Origin: Bacillota bacterium
GTDB lineage: Bacteria; Bacillota; Clostridia; Tissierellales; Peptoniphilaceae
Length of the DNA: 7,424 nucleotides
Assembly: GCA_023393815.1 (NCBI GenBank)
Contig: JAEXBU010000104.1
Coordinates: 1-7,424 of the forward strand
Direction of reading: 5' to 3'
Shown here: one piece after another, positions 6,778 to 7,424 of the stretch
Position numbering within the stretch: the first letter of the stretch is position 1
Layout of the letters: the number at the start of each line of letters is the position of its first letter
Notes under the pieces: model-generated
Databases searched by the model: none
What the model was told of the DNA's origin: nothing
The model's input: the letters and a program-made list of their open reading frames with translations, nothing else
Made by a program: the position numbers and the translations under genes

Positions 6778-7424
6778 AACGTTTATTGCTGACCGCCGGG
6801 CACTCCGGCGCGGGAAAGACATCTCTGACGATGGGCATCGTCGGCGCTCTTGTCCGGCGGGGCATGGTTGTGGCTTCTGCAAAAATCGGGCCCGATTACA
6901 TTGATCCCATGTACCACCGAGCACTCGGCGCTTACGGTGTAAATTTGGATCGTCACTTAATGGAGGACGACTACATCTTGCATGTATTGGCACAACTGGA
7001 AAAAAGAGACATAGTAGTCATGGAAGGGGCTATGGGCTTTTACGACGGTTTGTCCACGACCGATGTGGCTTCAGCTGCGGATATGGCTAATTTTACGCAG
7101 ACGCCGACGATTTTTATCGCATCGGGGCAGGGAAAAGGAGCAAGTCTCGGCGCGGAGCTGCAAGGCTTCCTAAATTATAAGGAAAATACCATCGTCGGTG
7201 TGATTTTAAATCGCACGAAACCCGGTATGAGAACGTACTACGAAAAAATCATTCGAGAAGCCACGGGGCTTCCTTTGTTGGGATGTGTGCCTGATCGAAA
7301 GGTCGACTTGCCCGAGCGGCACTTGGGACTTCATCGTCCGGAAGAAATCGAACACTTTCGCGCCTTCGCCGAGCAATGGGCGCAGATGATATGTGATTAC
7401 ATCGACTTAAACAGTCTTTTGGAT
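6774..7424 (+). CDS. cbiA: Cobyrinate a,c-diamide synthase-like protein (3' partial)
   Basis: ATP-dependent amidotransferase of the CbiA/CobB family, which amidates the a and c acetate side chains of cobyrinate (hydrogenobyrinate in the aerobic route) during corrinoid synthesis. The visible 217 residues run off the window with no stop. They cover the N-terminal dethiobiotin-synthetase-like ATP-binding domain: P-loop GHSGAGKTS (9-17), KIGPDYIDPMYH (37-48), VMEGAMGFYDG (82-92), G-K-G-A-S (120-124), VGVILNR (141-147) and the typical LPERHLGL (179-186). The glutaminase domain, normally in the C-terminal half of a roughly 450-residue protein, would lie to the right. The ATG overlaps the sfsA stop as ATGA, with only a weak ribosome site AGGT (6764-6767), so coupling to sfsA is likely. 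Whether it works in B12 synthesis, corrinoid salvage or on another tetrapyrrole depends on genes outside the window. Confidence 0.9.
   Translation, partial: MKRLLLTAGHSGAGKTSLTMGIVGALVRRGMVVASAKIGPDYIDPMYHRALGAYGVNLDRHLMEDDYILHVLAQLEKRDIVVMEGAMGFYDGLSTTDVASAADMANFTQTPTIFIASGQGKGASLGAELQGFLNYKENTIVGVILNRTKPGMRTYYEKIIREATGLPLLGCVPDRKVDLPERHLGLHRPEEIEHFRAFAEQWAQMICDYIDLNSLLD

Noticed and set aside
6772..6993. Small antisense open frame opposite the start of cbiA
   Set aside because: No recognisable domain or start signal, and it is antisense to the conserved ATP-binding domain of cbiA.

Overview
The window is a dense, one-directional stretch of bacterial chromosome with seven genes on the + strand and no intergenic gap longer than 15 bases. 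Gene order is ligA (5' end cut off by the window), gatC, gatA, gatB, a DedA/VTT-family membrane protein gene, an sfsA-GNAT fusion gene and a CbiA/CobB-type gene (3' end cut off). Several junctions overlap (ATGA at ligA/gatC and at sfsA/cbiA, TAATG at gatA/gatB, stop directly against start at dedA/sfsA). I see no promoter, terminator, RNA gene, mobile element or CRISPR array. The simplest reading is one polycistronic unit whose promoter lies left of base 1.

The organism looks like an anaerobic member of the Bacillota. The ligA-then-gatCAB order is familiar from Firmicutes, Shine-Dalgarno sites are strong AGGAGG-like sequences, a GTG start is used, and a corrinoid-type amidotransferase gene is present. 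Base composition is near-balanced rather than AT-rich. The LigA variant motifs (RGNG, VQGEG) remind me of Peptoniphilaceae/Tissierellia-type sequences, but that placement is from memory and weak.

Region by region: bases 1-1811 encode most of NAD-dependent DNA ligase, lacking only the N-terminal Ia domain. Bases 1808-4953 encode the three subunits of the tRNA-dependent amidotransferase GatCAB, which converts Glu-tRNA(Gln) and/or Asp-tRNA(Asn) to the amidated forms; all the catalytic positions I can check are intact. Bases 4969-5577 encode a small polytopic DedA-family membrane protein. Bases 5578-6777 encode a SfsA nuclease-like domain joined in frame to a complete GNAT acetyltransferase domain. 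Bases 6774-7424 encode the ATP-binding N-terminal part of a cobyrinate a,c-diamide synthase-like protein.

Most of the window is ordinary housekeeping DNA. The item most worth a second look is the SfsA-GNAT fusion, together with a well-spaced internal Shine-Dalgarno/ATG at the domain boundary that could also yield the acetyltransferase alone. I found no sign of an undescribed multi-gene system.
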